The translations under genes were made by a program, and so were the position numbers. The notes beneath the pieces were generated by a model. The model made no database searches. It had not been told where the DNA came from and saw only the letters and a program-made list of their open reading frames with translations. DNA of 62,333 nt, taken from positions 1-62,333 of the forward strand of contig JALNYP010000018.1 of the NCBI GenBank assembly GCA_023229795.1. The letters run 5' to 3'. Every line of letters starts with the position of its first letter. Positions within the stretch are counted from its first letter, which is position 1. Positions 34,038 through 42,539 of this stretch are shown in pieces. The DNA is from Syntrophobacterales bacterium (GTDB taxonomy: Bacteria; Desulfobacterota; Desulfobaccia; Desulfobaccales; 0-14-0-80-60-11).

Positions 34038-34823
34038 ATGAGCGCTGCCATGAATCCCACCGTAGCCATCATCGGCGGCCAGGGGCAGATGGGCCGCTGG
34101 TTTACCCGGTTTTTTGAAGGCCAGGGCCTCACGGTCCTGGTGGCGGACCTGGATACCCCCCAGACTGCTCCCGAGGTGGCCGCTCAGGCGGACGTGGTGA
34201 TCCTCTCGGTGCCCATCCCTCAGGTCACGGCCTTGGTGGGGGAGGTGGCCCCGCGCCTCAAACCGGACGCGGCGCTCATGGACCTCACCTCCGTGAAGCA
34301 GAGGCCCATGGCGGCCATGATGGCCGCGTTCCCCGGCGAGGTGGTGGGTACTCATCCCCTTTTCGGGCCCGGGGAAGAGAGTATCGAAGGACGGACCGTG
34401 GTACTCTGTCAGGGCCGGGGCGAGCGTTGGTTCCAGTGGCTCAAGGACCTTCTGGCCCAGGCCGGGGCCCGGGTGAAGGTCACCAGCGCGGCGGAACACG
34501 ACCGCCTCATGGCCGTAGTCCAGGGGCTGGCCCATTTCATGTTGATTGCCTTCGGCGCAGTCATCCGCGACCTGGAGGTTTCCCCCCAAGACCTGGAGGA
34601 ATTCTCCACCCCCACCTTCGCCACCCTGCTTAATTTGTCCCGCCGCCTTCTGAGCCAGGACGCCAAGTTGTATGCCTGCATCCAATTGCAAAATCCGGCC
34701 AACCGCATTGTCTTGCGGGCCCTGGAGGGCGCGGTGGCTGATATCCTCTATTTCATTCAACGCCAGGACGCGGACGGCCTGGTGCGCCTGATCGAGGAGA
34801 TCCGCGGCATTAATGGAAAATAG
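34038..34823 (+). CDS. tyrA: prephenate dehydrogenase
   Basis: The enzyme oxidatively decarboxylates prephenate (or arogenate) for tyrosine. The Rossmann motif AIIGGQGQMGRWF sits at the N-terminus. Then VVILSVPIPQV and DLTSVKQRPMAAM, the catalytic-His-type GTHPLFGPGEES, and a helical C-terminal dimer domain (DRLMAVVQGLAHFMLIAFG). No chorismate mutase or ACT domain is fused. I prefer ATG 34038; ATG 34011 and 34050 are alternatives, and none has a strong SD. It follows aroC, which supports the pathway assignment. Confidence 0.9.
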   Translation: MSAAMNPTVAIIGGQGQMGRWFTRFFEGQGLTVLVADLDTPQTAPEVAAQADVVILSVPIPQVTALVGEVAPRLKPDAALMDLTSVKQRPMAAMMAAFPGEVVGTHPLFGPGEESIEGRTVVLCQGRGERWFQWLKDLLAQAGARVKVTSAAEHDRLMAVVQGLAHFMLIAFGAVIRDLEVSPQDLEEFSTPTFATLLNLSRRLLSQDAKLYACIQLQNPANRIVLRALEGAVADILYFIQRQDADGLVRLIEEIRGINGK

Positions 34824-34840
34824 CTGTCAGCTGAAGCACC

Positions 34841-34861
34841 GTAGGGTGCGCACGGCGCACC
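34841..34861. repeat. REP-like palindrome
   Basis: GTAGGGTGCGCACGGCGCACC, between tyrA and serS, next to a short TAGCTGTCAGCTG-type heptamer repeat. Confidence 0.6.
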
Positions 34862-34898
34862 ATGCTTTTGCCCATAATTTAGCCCACCGGAGTCACCC

Positions 34899-36176
34899 AT
34901 GCTTGATCTCAAATTCGTGAGAGAACACCTGGAAGCAGTCGAACAGGCCCTGAAAAAACGGGGCCAGGAGATCTCTCTGGATGAATTCCGCCGGCGGGAG
35001 GCCGAGCGCCGCCAGTTGCTCACCCGCCTGGAAGAGTTGCGCCACGAGCGCAATACCTTGTCTCAGGAAGTCGGCGGCTTGATGAAGGCCGGCAAAAAGG
35101 CCGAGGCCCAGCCCCTGCGAGACCGGGTCACCGCCATCAATGACGAGAGCAAGTCTCTGGAGGCCCAGTCCGAAGCAGAAGATGCCTGGGTGCGGGACTT
35201 TCTCCTCAATCTGCCCAATATCCCCCATGAGTCCGTGCCGGTGGGCGCGTCCAGCGACGACAACCCGGTGGACCACACCTGGGGCGAGGCCCCCCGGTTA
35301 GATTTTGAGCCCCGGGCCCACTGGGACATCGGCGAAGGCCTGGGCATCCTGGACTTCGAACGGGCCGCCAAGATCACCGGAGCCCGCTTCGCCCTGCTGA
35401 AAGGACCCGGGGCGCGGTTGGAACGGGCCCTCATCAACTTTATGCTGGACCTGCATACGCAAAAACACGGCTATACGGAAGTGCTGCCGCCCTTTATCGC
35501 CAATGAAGATTCCCTCCGGGCCACCGGCCAGCTCCCCAAGTTTCAGGAGGATTTATTTAAGCTGGAAGGCCTGAACTACTTCCTGGTGCCCACTGCCGAG
35601 GTGCCGGTCACCAATATTCATCGGGGAGAGATCCTGGCCGAGGAAGACCTGCCCCTGTATTACACCGCCTACACCCCCTGCTTCCGGTCAGAGGCGGGTT
35701 CCTACGGCAAAGACGTGCGGGGCCTGATCCGCCAGCACCAGTTCAATAAGGTGGAACTGGTGAAATTCACCCGGCCCGAAACCTCGTACGACGAGTTGGC
35801 GCGCCTGCTGCATGATGCCGAAGAGGTCCTGCAGGAGCTGGGGCTGCACTACCGGGTGGTGGTGCTGTGCACCGGGGATATGGGGTTTGCCGCGGCCAAG
35901 ACCTATGATATCGAGGTCTGGCTGCCGGGGCAGGACCTTTACCGGGAAATCTCGTCGTGCAGCAATTTCGAGGACTACCAGGCCCGCCGGGCGGGGATCC
36001 GTTTCCGCCGCAGCGGCGCCAAGGGCACGGAACTGGTCCACACCTTGAACGGCTCGGGCCTGGCCGTGGGCCGCACCCTGGTAGCCATCCTGGAGAACTA
36101 CCAGCAGGCCGACGGCAGCGTCGTGATTCCGGAGAAATTACGACCGTATATGGGGGGAATGGAGAAGATCGGGTAG
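34899..36176 (+). CDS. serS: seryl-tRNA synthetase
   Basis: This class II aminoacyl-tRNA synthetase charges tRNA-Ser, and also tRNA-Sec where that pathway exists. The N-terminal long coiled coil (residues 1-100) binds tRNA. The catalytic core has motif 2 (TPCFRSEAGSYGKDVRGLIR) and motif 3 (LNGSGLAVGRTLVAILEN), and the C-terminus is YMGGMEKIG. 425 residues, the bacterial type. Co-located with aromatic genes. The charging of tRNA-Sec by SerRS is the first step for the selenoprotein at 16073 (family knowledge). Confidence 0.98.
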   Translation: MLDLKFVREHLEAVEQALKKRGQEISLDEFRRREAERRQLLTRLEELRHERNTLSQEVGGLMKAGKKAEAQPLRDRVTAINDESKSLEAQSEAEDAWVRDFLLNLPNIPHESVPVGASSDDNPVDHTWGEAPRLDFEPRAHWDIGEGLGILDFERAAKITGARFALLKGPGARLERALINFMLDLHTQKHGYTEVLPPFIANEDSLRATGQLPKFQEDLFKLEGLNYFLVPTAEVPVTNIHRGEILAEEDLPLYYTAYTPCFRSEAGSYGKDVRGLIRQHQFNKVELVKFTRPETSYDELARLLHDAEEVLQELGLHYRVVVLCTGDMGFAAAKTYDIEVWLPGQDLYREISSCSNFEDYQARRAGIRFRRSGAKGTELVHTLNGSGLAVGRTLVAILENYQQADGSVVIPEKLRPYMGGMEKIG

Positions 36177-36212
36177 AGGCTGCTCCGCATAGATACCATC
36201 AGAAAAATGAAC

Positions 36213-36252
36213 AAGAGCCCGGCATTGAATCTCATGCCCGGCTCTTATTCTT
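36213..36252 (+). terminator. Rho-independent terminator after serS
   Basis: A perfect 13-bp stem AAGAGCCCGGCAT/ATGCCCGGCTCTT is followed by ATTCTTTAT. It probably also acts for the convergent gene. Confidence 0.75.
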
Positions 36253-36254
36253 TA

Positions 36255-37547
36255 TAACTGAAAACCGAAAACCGTCTTTACTTCGCCGCCTTCACCTTAT
36301 CGTTGGCCTGGAAAGGTCCGCCGCTCAGCGGCAGGCCCACGGCTCCACTGGTTCCCAGGAGTTCCGTCACCTTGACCTCCCCCTGGAGGACGTCTGCGGT
36401 ATAACCCAGAATTGCGTGGGTCTTAGGATTCACCACTTCTTTGCCCGGTTGCACCACCTTGAGGCGGTCCCCTACTTTAAGGCCCGAATTCTGACCCAGG
36501 TTCAGGTAGACTTTGCCTTCCTTGACAAACTCCACCCGTCCGAACCACGGCATTTTGGCGAGATCGCCGCTCGCTCGCAAGGCATTGGCCTGTGCGAACT
36601 TGGTGACGGTTTCGGGGTTGACCCCGCCCGCGGCGGCAGGAGCCACGATGGCATCTTCCTGAAGGCCGGTAAAGGTATCATAGACTTGCAGGGCCATCGC
36701 GCCCTGCGCCCCGCCTTCCGGCGGCATGATCCCGGTAAGGACAATTGCCTGGACTCCCAGGGCATCCCCCAGGGCTTTAATATTGGAACTGAGAGTCAAT
36801 TTGCCCGTTGCCCCGGCTTTGCGCAGCGCCTCTTGAACCTGATCCGGAGCGCTCACCTTGAGGTCTTTGGTCCGCCCCATGGCCTCACCCAAAGACATGG
36901 CCAGAGTGCGATTCAAGCCGTCAAGACTCCGCGGCGTATCCAGGTCGGGGATGACCGCCACGGCCCGGCCCGCATAGGACGCCCCACCTCCTGCCTGAGC
37001 CTGGGAGACAAATCCTCCCAACCCCTGTTCCCTCATGATGCGGTCCACCTCGGCCCGCACCATTTCTTGGAGCTTATCCGGGGGAATAGACTTGCCGGCG
37101 TACTTGGCCTGCTCTTTGGTGATGGCCTTAGCCATGGATTGCATCAAATACTGCTGGGCGCTGGTGAACTCTTTGCCCTTCTGCACGTAGAGATATTCAG
37201 GCTGGTTCGGGTAGGTGAGCCAGTAAGGGTTTTTGCTGCGGACGTAAGGCTGGCCGTCGATCATCACGGTCTCTTGCTGGGCCTCGGGAGGCACGAGATC
37301 TTCATCTTCCTCGTCGCCCCCGTATCCCGCCCACTTCTTCACCGTGGAGCAACCACCCGCCAATAAGGCGGCCATGACCACTAGGACGACTCCCCACCGC
37401 AGCAAGTTTTTAACTTTTCTACGCATTACTGCTCACTCCCGATAAGTTTTCGGTTTCCGGCTTTCGTCAAAAAAAACCTCGGCAGGGTCCGGGCTTATAA
37501 CCTTTTTCTTCCATGGTTTTAAAAACCGAAAACCCAACACCAAAAAC
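36255..37547. repeat. 7-bp-period repeats flanking the lipoprotein gene
   Basis: CTGAAAACCGAAAACCG (36257-36273) lies downstream of the gene. Its inverted relative AAGTTTTCGGTTTCCGG (37445-37461) and a further copy AAAACCGAAAACCCAACACC (about 37520-37545) lie upstream. The span marks the whole arrangement; the gene itself is not repeat. Confidence 0.45.
36278..37426 (-). CDS. lipoprotein with CsgG/FlgT-C-like domains
   Basis: A lipoprotein of 382 residues: signal with LLAGGC lipobox (Cys26), acidic linker, then a region with a conserved YVRSKNPYWLTYPNQP. A middle alpha/beta domain follows (GRAVAVIPDLDTPRSLDGLNRTLA..LGDALGVQAIVLTGI), resembling CsgG-type ligand modules. A C-terminal beta domain (VYLNLGQNSGLKVGDRLKVV) is like FlgT-C. 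No flagellar genes are in the window, so an envelope role other than the flagellum is likely. It is flanked by 7-bp repeats in opposite orientation (36257 and 37441). Confidence 0.75.
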   Translation of the reverse strand: MRRKVKNLLRWGVVLVVMAALLAGGCSTVKKWAGYGGDEEDEDLVPPEAQQETVMIDGQPYVRSKNPYWLTYPNQPEYLYVQKGKEFTSAQQYLMQSMAKAITKEQAKYAGKSIPPDKLQEMVRAEVDRIMREQGLGGFVSQAQAGGGASYAGRAVAVIPDLDTPRSLDGLNRTLAMSLGEAMGRTKDLKVSAPDQVQEALRKAGATGKLTLSSNIKALGDALGVQAIVLTGIMPPEGGAQGAMALQVYDTFTGLQEDAIVAPAAAGGVNPETVTKFAQANALRASGDLAKMPWFGRVEFVKEGKVYLNLGQNSGLKVGDRLKVVQPGKEVVNPKTHAILGYTADVLQGEVKVTELLGTSGAVGLPLSGGPFQANDKVKAAK

Positions 37548-37559
37548 CGTCATAATTAA

Positions 37560-37592
37560 AAAGCCCACAGGGATATTACCCCGTGGGCTGTT
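37560..37592 (-). terminator. Rho-independent terminator of the porin gene
   Basis: AGCCCACGGGG/CCCTGTGGGCT stem read on the minus strand, followed by TTTTT. One mismatch in the stem. Confidence 0.7.
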
Positions 37593-37613
37593 TGAAGTCA
37601 ACCGGTTTCGAGG

Positions 37614-39029
37614 TTAGAAGTAGAAGAACCCGACGAACTCAACCCGGTGGGCAGCACCAAAATTCGAGGTATTGCTCGGGTTGGCATAGTTATTAAAGGG
37701 ATCGGTGCCGTTGCTAGTCCCGGCAGGATTACCGCCGCCGCCGCCAGTGCTCTGGAACCAGTTGGTAGCGCCATAGGCGTATTCCAGACCGAACTTGATA
37801 GCCTGGACAGGCCGGTACCATAAGGCCACTTCAGCCTGCTGCTGCATCTTCGCCGCATCACCCGTAAAGGCATAGATAGAGCCGGCGGGGTTGTTGGCGT
37901 TGATCGCAGCCGCATCTCTGTCCTGGCTCACGCCGAAGGCCTTGTTGATGCCGTAGGCCGCGGTGATAAACCACTGATTGGTGAAGTAGTACTGGCCCTG
38001 GACGAAGCCGCCCCAACGTTTCTGCAACTCGTAGTCCCAGGTGTAGACGCCGCCAACTTGCTTGTTGAACTTCAACTGGTTGACCATACCCGTGAAACCC
38101 CAGGAATCCAGCCCCTGGCCGATGAACCACTGGGTCAGGATCGAGGCGGTGCCGGCGAGATTGGCGCTGTGGGTGGGAATGACCGGAATAAAGGTCGAGA
38201 ACATAACCAACCAGGGATCCAGGGTCGTATGTTTGACATTAGGCGCCAACAGCGCAGAGTAGGTATTCTGACCGAAGGTGCGAACATTTCCCAGGCCGAA
38301 GCTTTGCGCGAAACCCTGCCGCTGCCAGCCGGCCACCAGAGATGCGGTGAAGGGAATGGGCCGGCCATAATAAGCGGCCTTACCCCAGAGGTCCTGCGCA
38401 TACATCAATTTTCCCTGGACCTGCGGGGCCGCGGTGGACTCGCCGCTGGTGTCGGAGGCTGAATAATTCTGCCCATTATTCGCATTGTTGGCGTTGCCGA
38501 CCAAGAAAGCGGCAGTCCCCCAGCCCAGGAATTTCTGGGTCAAGCGGACCTGCGCCATACGGGCGGTGGGCATGCCGGTCGCCATGAACGGGCCGTCTTC
38601 CACCAGTTCCGGGTACCATTCGCAGAACATGGACCAGTACTGGCCGAACAGCAATTCGGTTTCCGGCCAGTTGAACCGGAACATGGCATGCCGCAGCCGC
38701 GGGACGTAAGAGTTGGAAGTGGTTCTATTCTGATCGGTGGATGAATCAAAGTCCATTTCAATGAAGCCGGTGGTGGCAGCCCCAAAGACCTTGGGTCCCT
38801 TGATAGTGAAGTTGAAGCGGGAACCTTGGGCCGTGAACACCGTGCGCCCATGCTGGAAGTTCCCATTGTTGTTGCGCGCGATGTTACCGTTCATGTTCTT
38901 GCCTTGCTGGGTGGAATCCCAGAAGGAGTCCAATTTGACAAAACCGCCCAGGCTGAATTCCGCCGCCGCAAATGCCAGGGACGGGACTAGCAGGGCCAAA
39001 ACAGCCGCAATTACTATAAACTTTTTCAT
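37614..39029 (-). CDS. outer-membrane beta-barrel porin-like protein
   Basis: This 471-residue protein has a signal peptide (KKFIVIAAVLALLVPSLAFA) and a body of alternating amphipathic strands rich in Phe, Tyr, Trp, Asn and Gly. The last residues VEFVGFFYF end in Phe, the usual BAM-recognition C-terminus. The N-terminal strand SLGGFVKLDSFWD resembles porins of the DcaP type. No specific substrate motif is visible. A strong promoter with a ~110-nt leader and a terminator frame it, so it is probably highly expressed and monocistronic. Confidence 0.82.
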   Translation of the reverse strand: MKKFIVIAAVLALLVPSLAFAAAEFSLGGFVKLDSFWDSTQQGKNMNGNIARNNNGNFQHGRTVFTAQGSRFNFTIKGPKVFGAATTGFIEMDFDSSTDQNRTTSNSYVPRLRHAMFRFNWPETELLFGQYWSMFCEWYPELVEDGPFMATGMPTARMAQVRLTQKFLGWGTAAFLVGNANNANNGQNYSASDTSGESTAAPQVQGKLMYAQDLWGKAAYYGRPIPFTASLVAGWQRQGFAQSFGLGNVRTFGQNTYSALLAPNVKHTTLDPWLVMFSTFIPVIPTHSANLAGTASILTQWFIGQGLDSWGFTGMVNQLKFNKQVGGVYTWDYELQKRWGGFVQGQYYFTNQWFITAAYGINKAFGVSQDRDAAAINANNPAGSIYAFTGDAAKMQQQAEVALWYRPVQAIKFGLEYAYGATNWFQSTGGGGGNPAGTSNGTDPFNNYANPSNTSNFGAAHRVEFVGFFYF

Positions 39030-39148
39030 CGTTCCCCCCTTAAGTTAGGAAAGTTGGTTACCAGTTTCTCCTTTCCATTTTCGCCTAACTACTGATTATT
39101 ATTGACTTCTCTCCCACCTCCTTTCTCTTACCGGTTTTACCCACGGCC

Positions 39149-39177
39149 ATATTAAATTGGGTCAAGGAGTTTGTCAA
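39149..39177 (-). promoter_or_regulatory. strong sigma-70 promoter of the porin gene
   Basis: On the minus strand: perfect TTGACA (39172-39177), 17-bp spacer, TAATAT (39149-39154). The predicted leader of ~110 nt contains several AGGAGG-like purine tracts (near 39116-39125 and at the start codon), leaving room for sRNA-type control. Confidence 0.65.
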
Positions 39178-39334
39178 TAAAAAATTGCAAAAAAATGCAG
39201 GGCCGGCGGGAGTGGGTCACGTTCCGGGGGTATCTGATAAATGCCGCTTTAGCTCTCTGAACCCTGGTGGGGGGAGCTCTCTGCCCCTTCTAAAATCATC
39301 CTGAATCCGCGAGTTTTTTTCGGGATAAAAACCA

Positions 39335-39368
39335 CACCGGGCCGACCCCCGCAGGGGTCGGCCCGGTG
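39335..39368 (-). terminator. strong terminator of the small Cys-rich protein gene
   Basis: CACCGGGCCGACCCC/GGGGTCGGCCCGGTG forms a 15-bp perfect stem with a 4-nt loop. A T-rich run (GGTTTTTAT) follows on the minus strand. Confidence 0.75.
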
Positions 39369-39393
39369 ATTTTCGATCCTGACCGGATAATGC

Positions 39394-39699
39394 CTATTCG
39401 GTTTTGGATTTTTTCTTGGCTTTGGCCGGTTGCTTGGCCGGGGGGCAATCGATGGTGGCCTTGCAGGTAGTCTGCCCCGGGGCTTTGATAGGGGGACACT
39501 CTATATTCACCTGACACGTCCCGCCCGGCGTCGCCGGACAAACTTGCTGCCCTTGAGCCGGTTGCTCGACCGCTTTGCCTTTGACCTGATCGCCCGCGGC
39601 CTGGCCGACGCTCACCGTCGCCATCAACAGCAACCCGGCGGCCAGCCCCACCGAGGCTCCCAGCCAGGTATTTACCCATTTCCGCATCTTCAGCATCAT
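39394..39699 (-). CDS. small secreted Cys-rich protein
   Basis: A 101-residue protein with a signal peptide (hydrophobic core GLAAGLLLMATVSVGQAAG). The mature part holds two tandem copies of a TCxxxIxCPP unit (TCQVNIECPPIK, TCKATIDCPPAK) preceded by CPATPG. The Cys spacing suggests two disulfides or metal ligands. The C-terminus is Lys-rich (KAKKKSKTE). The family is not recognised. The start at 39699 (ATGATG) has GGGAGAG upstream. It lies upstream of the porin gene on the same strand, but a strong terminator separates them. Confidence 0.65.
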   Translation of the reverse strand: MMLKMRKWVNTWLGASVGLAAGLLLMATVSVGQAAGDQVKGKAVEQPAQGQQVCPATPGGTCQVNIECPPIKAPGQTTCKATIDCPPAKQPAKAKKKSKTE

Positions 39700-39864
39700 T
39701 TCTCTCCCTCAGGGCACTTATTAACCGCCCTGATTATTCCTTAATAGTATAGCACGTGATAACATATTTCTGATCTCCCCCTGTCCTCGAGAGGCCAAGG
39801 GGGATTAGATAACCGCCGGTAATACCCCAATTAATCTATAGAGACCCCGGCCTTTCGGAAAACC

Positions 39865-40485
39865 TTAAGGCTGAGTAACCTGCAAATTGCCAAAGGCCAC
39901 CGAATTCGCGCCTTCCGGTCCTGAGGCCACTTTGAACCCGATCAGGCTGCCGCCCTCGGGCGGTTGGCCACTCAAGGTAATCACGTCTTTGCCATTAATG
40001 GTAACTGTCGCTTGTTTGCCTTTGGTCACTACCTTCACCTGGTTCTCGGCGCCCTCCCCTTTCTTGATGGCGTCGGAGGCGCGCCAGGCTACGGGCAGCA
40101 GGTAACGATTGGCCACATGACGTTGGACCCCAAACCACCCCTGCGCGTTAATCAGGATGGCATAATATTCGTCGTAGTCCTTGGCCCAAAAAACCAGGCC
40201 GCTTCCCCAGGTGGGAGCCGGGGCCTTGAGGAAGGTCATAGTGAAGCTGGCATCCATGTCGTTGGGAAGAACGTTGGCTTGATTCAGGACGGTCTGGGTG
40301 GTATTCACTGCGGGGGTGATGACGAATTTCCCGTCCTTGACATTCATGATGTCGCTGGACGCACCCCAGGAGGGGTCCAGGGTGGCGAACTTGTCCTCAA
40401 AGACCACCTTGCCGGCCAGGCCGGAACTCACCGCCAAGCAAACTAGGGCTATCGCCATTGCCAAAGCTGCCTTTTTCCGCTTCAT
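39865..40485 (-). CDS. secreted LamG/DUF1080-like protein
   Basis: A 206-residue exported protein: signal peptide (ALAMAIALVCLAVSSGLA) and one jelly-roll domain of concanavalin type (FEDKFATLDPSWGAS, ASFTMTFLKAPAPTWGSGLVFWAKDYDEYYAILIN, GKQATVTINGKDVITLSG). The pattern is typical of the 3-keto-disaccharide hydrolase/DUF1080 family, which binds sugars. A single domain without catalytic extras suggests binding, not hydrolysis. I start at ATG 40485 because GAAGGAGA lies just upstream; the longer frame to 40578 is not preceded by an SD. Confidence 0.75.
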   Translation of the reverse strand: MKRKKAALAMAIALVCLAVSSGLAGKVVFEDKFATLDPSWGASSDIMNVKDGKFVITPAVNTTQTVLNQANVLPNDMDASFTMTFLKAPAPTWGSGLVFWAKDYDEYYAILINAQGWFGVQRHVANRYLLPVAWRASDAIKKGEGAENQVKVVTKGKQATVTINGKDVITLSGQPPEGGSLIGFKVASGPEGANSVAFGNLQVTQP

Positions 40486-40519
40486 AAGCCAGTCTCCTTC
40501 AAGGACACATTTTTTTTTA

Positions 40520-40547
40520 AAGATAAGCAGGGGCAGGTCCTTGTCAA
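40520..40547 (-). promoter_or_regulatory. candidate promoter of the DUF1080-like gene
   Basis: On the minus strand: perfect TTGACA (40542-40547), 16-bp spacer and TATCTT. Confidence 0.4.
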
Positions 40548-40692
40548 GAAAGGGCATAACCGCAGGGGCGAGGCGCAAATAATTTCGGTCGCGGATGGTT
40601 CAAAGAGAAACACAGAGAAGAATAACGATTACCCACTTCCTGGAGGGACAGGAAGGGCTGGAGTTGATGGCGGGGAGGGAAAAGGGTGCCGC

Positions 40693-40941
40693 CTATTTAA
40701 TCACACGCAAGGCCGGCCGGCTGCCCGGGTGGTGCTCCTGGCTGTGCATCTTGCCCTGTTTCAAGGCATTTTTAACCCGGACGCCGTTAATCAAAAAGTA
40801 GGCGATTACCGCTCTCTCCCAGGCCGGACCCGGCTCAAACTGTTCCATGCGGGTCTTAAAATGATTGAGCAGCGCGGTGAGATCGGTTTCTTCGTAGGCC
40901 AACACGCGGTCGGCAATATGTTCAATGGTTTCAGCGATCAT
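40693..40941 (-). CDS. small hypothetical protein
   Basis: This is an 82-residue protein, helical (IAETIEHIADRVLAYEETDLTALLNHFKTR), with a basic, His-containing C-terminus. Unknown family. I choose ATG 40941 because AAAGGGA sits upstream; a longer frame starts near 41028 and overlaps the creatininase gene end. Upstream of it, TTGACA near 41004-41009 may be part of a promoter. Confidence 0.5.
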   Translation of the reverse strand: MIAETIEHIADRVLAYEETDLTALLNHFKTRMEQFEPGPAWERAVIAYFLINGVRVKNALKQGKMHSQEHHPGSRPALRVIK

Positions 40942-41018
40942 TAAAGATATTCCCTTTCTGGTCCGATAGATACCGTTTGTATCTTTGTACATTGACGAAA
41001 TATTGTCAAGGAAAAATC

Positions 41019-41753
41019 CTAAGGGCACTCTAACTCTTCTAACGTACTGATAATCCTTAACAATCTTTCTATCTCCGCCTCCAGGATGGCTTCTCCCTGG
41101 GCGGCGGTAGCCGCGGCCGGATTGCCCCAGACGCCCCCGGGCCAGTAACGCCGCTTATCCCGCACCAGGACGTACTTGGGAAACGCGGGCCACTCCTCCG
41201 GGGCCGTGCCCTGGACCAGGTGGGGGTAGGCAGCCAGCATCACCGCGGTTTCCACCTCCCCGGCATGGGCATCCCCCCGGGTCTTGACCAGCCCCGGCTG
41301 GCCCGCCAGCACTTCCCGAAGCAGCTCCAGCAGGTTGACCACCGCCACCCGGACCTCGGGGAGTTCCGCCAACAAGCTCTCGGCGGCCTCCACAATGGCG
41401 CTGATGTGGGTGCCGCCGGCGTGGCCGCTGATAAAAATAATGTGGCGCAGGCCCTGGCGGTAGAATTCCCGCCCCGCGTCCCTCAGCAAGGCCCGGAAGG
41501 TATCGCCGGAGATGCTCACCGTGCCCGGATGCTCCCGGGTCGAGCGGCACATGCCGTAAAACACCGGCGGGGCTACCACCACCGGGCGCCTCAAAGCCAC
41601 CCGCCGGGCCACCTCCAGGGCGTGCAAGGTATCGGTGCCCAAAGGCAGATGGGGCCCGTGCTCCTCCAGCGATCCCAACGGCAGGATCACGGTCCGGCTC
41701 TGCCGCCGCAGGGCCTCGAACTCCGGCATGGTCAGGTCTTGCCAGTCAGCCAT
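41019..41753 (-). CDS. creatininase family amidohydrolase
   Basis: This 244-residue protein belongs to the creatininase superfamily, which hydrolyses cyclic amides and includes the enzyme for formamide removal in riboflavin/F420 synthesis. The metal ligands are visible: GSLEEHGPHLPLGTD (E31, H32, D41), SGHAGGTH and DAHAGEVET. The start at ATG 41753 is preceded by GGGAG; the GTG at 41759 lies too close to that SD. Opposite in direction to the nuo operon. The substrate is unknown. Confidence 0.9.
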   Translation of the reverse strand: MADWQDLTMPEFEALRRQSRTVILPLGSLEEHGPHLPLGTDTLHALEVARRVALRRPVVVAPPVFYGMCRSTREHPGTVSISGDTFRALLRDAGREFYRQGLRHIIFISGHAGGTHISAIVEAAESLLAELPEVRVAVVNLLELLREVLAGQPGLVKTRGDAHAGEVETAVMLAAYPHLVQGTAPEEWPAFPKYVLVRDKRRYWPGGVWGNPAAATAAQGEAILEAEIERLLRIISTLEELECP

Positions 41754-42146
41754 CAGCACTCCCTATCTTGGTTCGGAAGGTCCCCGGAGAACCTCCGAGA
41801 TACCCGTCCTTGGGTGTCCTGGCGTCGGCGAAAGCCGGTGCCAGATCTTGTCAAGCTTTTCGAATGCGTCGTCAGGGTCATGAATGACTGATAAAAGCGA
41901 TGGAACTCAAATGCCGGGGGCTTCCTGCCGGGCGGTGTGTCTAAATACTAACATGTAAAGGGAGGGAACCGCTCCTAAATAACCAGCTTGTTCAAACTTT
42001 CTCATAGACGATATGTTTCATCCTGAACAAGTCCTTCCTGGCCTTTGAGAAGAATTTTGACTTTGTGGGAAAAAACTCCTTGACTCGGTTTCTACGCCTA
42101 GGGTATAAAAAGCGAGGTTGTACCAAAAAGCACAAGGAGTCGGGCG
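41754..42146 (+). promoter_or_regulatory. nuo upstream region with sigma-70 promoter
   Basis: TTGACT (42080-42085), 18-bp spacer and TATAAA (42104-42109) give a promoter ~38 bp before the TTG start of nuoA. The remainder of this ~390-bp gap holds no gene; its left part (to about 41900) lies next to the divergent creatininase start and contains nothing recognisable. Confidence 0.6.
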
Positions 42147-42539
42147 TTGGAAATTCCGCAGGCCTTGAGCGATTTCTCGTTTGTTCTCGTCTACCTGGTG
42201 GCGGCTGGTCTGTTCGCCATGGGTCCTCTGATTATTGCCAAACTTATCGCCCCGCGCAGCTACGGCGCCGCCCGGGACGCCATCTACGAATGCGGCATGC
42301 CCACCATCGGCAGCGCCTGGATTCAAGTGGCAGTAATCTACTATCTCTTTGCCTTACTCTTCCTGGCCTTCGACGTGGATGTGCTCTTTCTCTTCCCGGT
42401 GCTGTTGGCCTACGGCAAAGGATACGTCTGGCGGGACTTCATCGAAGTAACCATCTTCATCGGCATTCTGTCCCTGGTCATCGTCTATGCCTGGAACAGA
42501 GGAGTGTTCAGTTGGAAACGAAAACAGGTGAACCCCTAA
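42147..42539 (+). CDS. nuoA: complex I subunit NuoA
   Basis: A 130-residue membrane subunit at the junction of the peripheral and membrane arms. Three helices, with the conserved YECGMPTIGSAWIQ loop near residue 48 and FDVDVLFLFPVL in helix 2. Translation starts at TTG 42147 with AAGGAGT upstream. First gene of the 11-gene nuo operon. nuoB begins inside its last codons (28-bp overlap). Confidence 0.96.
   Translation: MEIPQALSDFSFVLVYLVAAGLFAMGPLIIAKLIAPRSYGAARDAIYECGMPTIGSAWIQVAVIYYLFALLFLAFDVDVLFLFPVLLAYGKGYVWRDFIEVTIFIGILSLVIVYAWNRGVFSWKRKQVNP

Noticed and set aside
42065..42511. N-terminal extension of nuoB
   Set aside because: The extension overlaps nuoA in another frame; nuoB homology begins at the TTG 42512.
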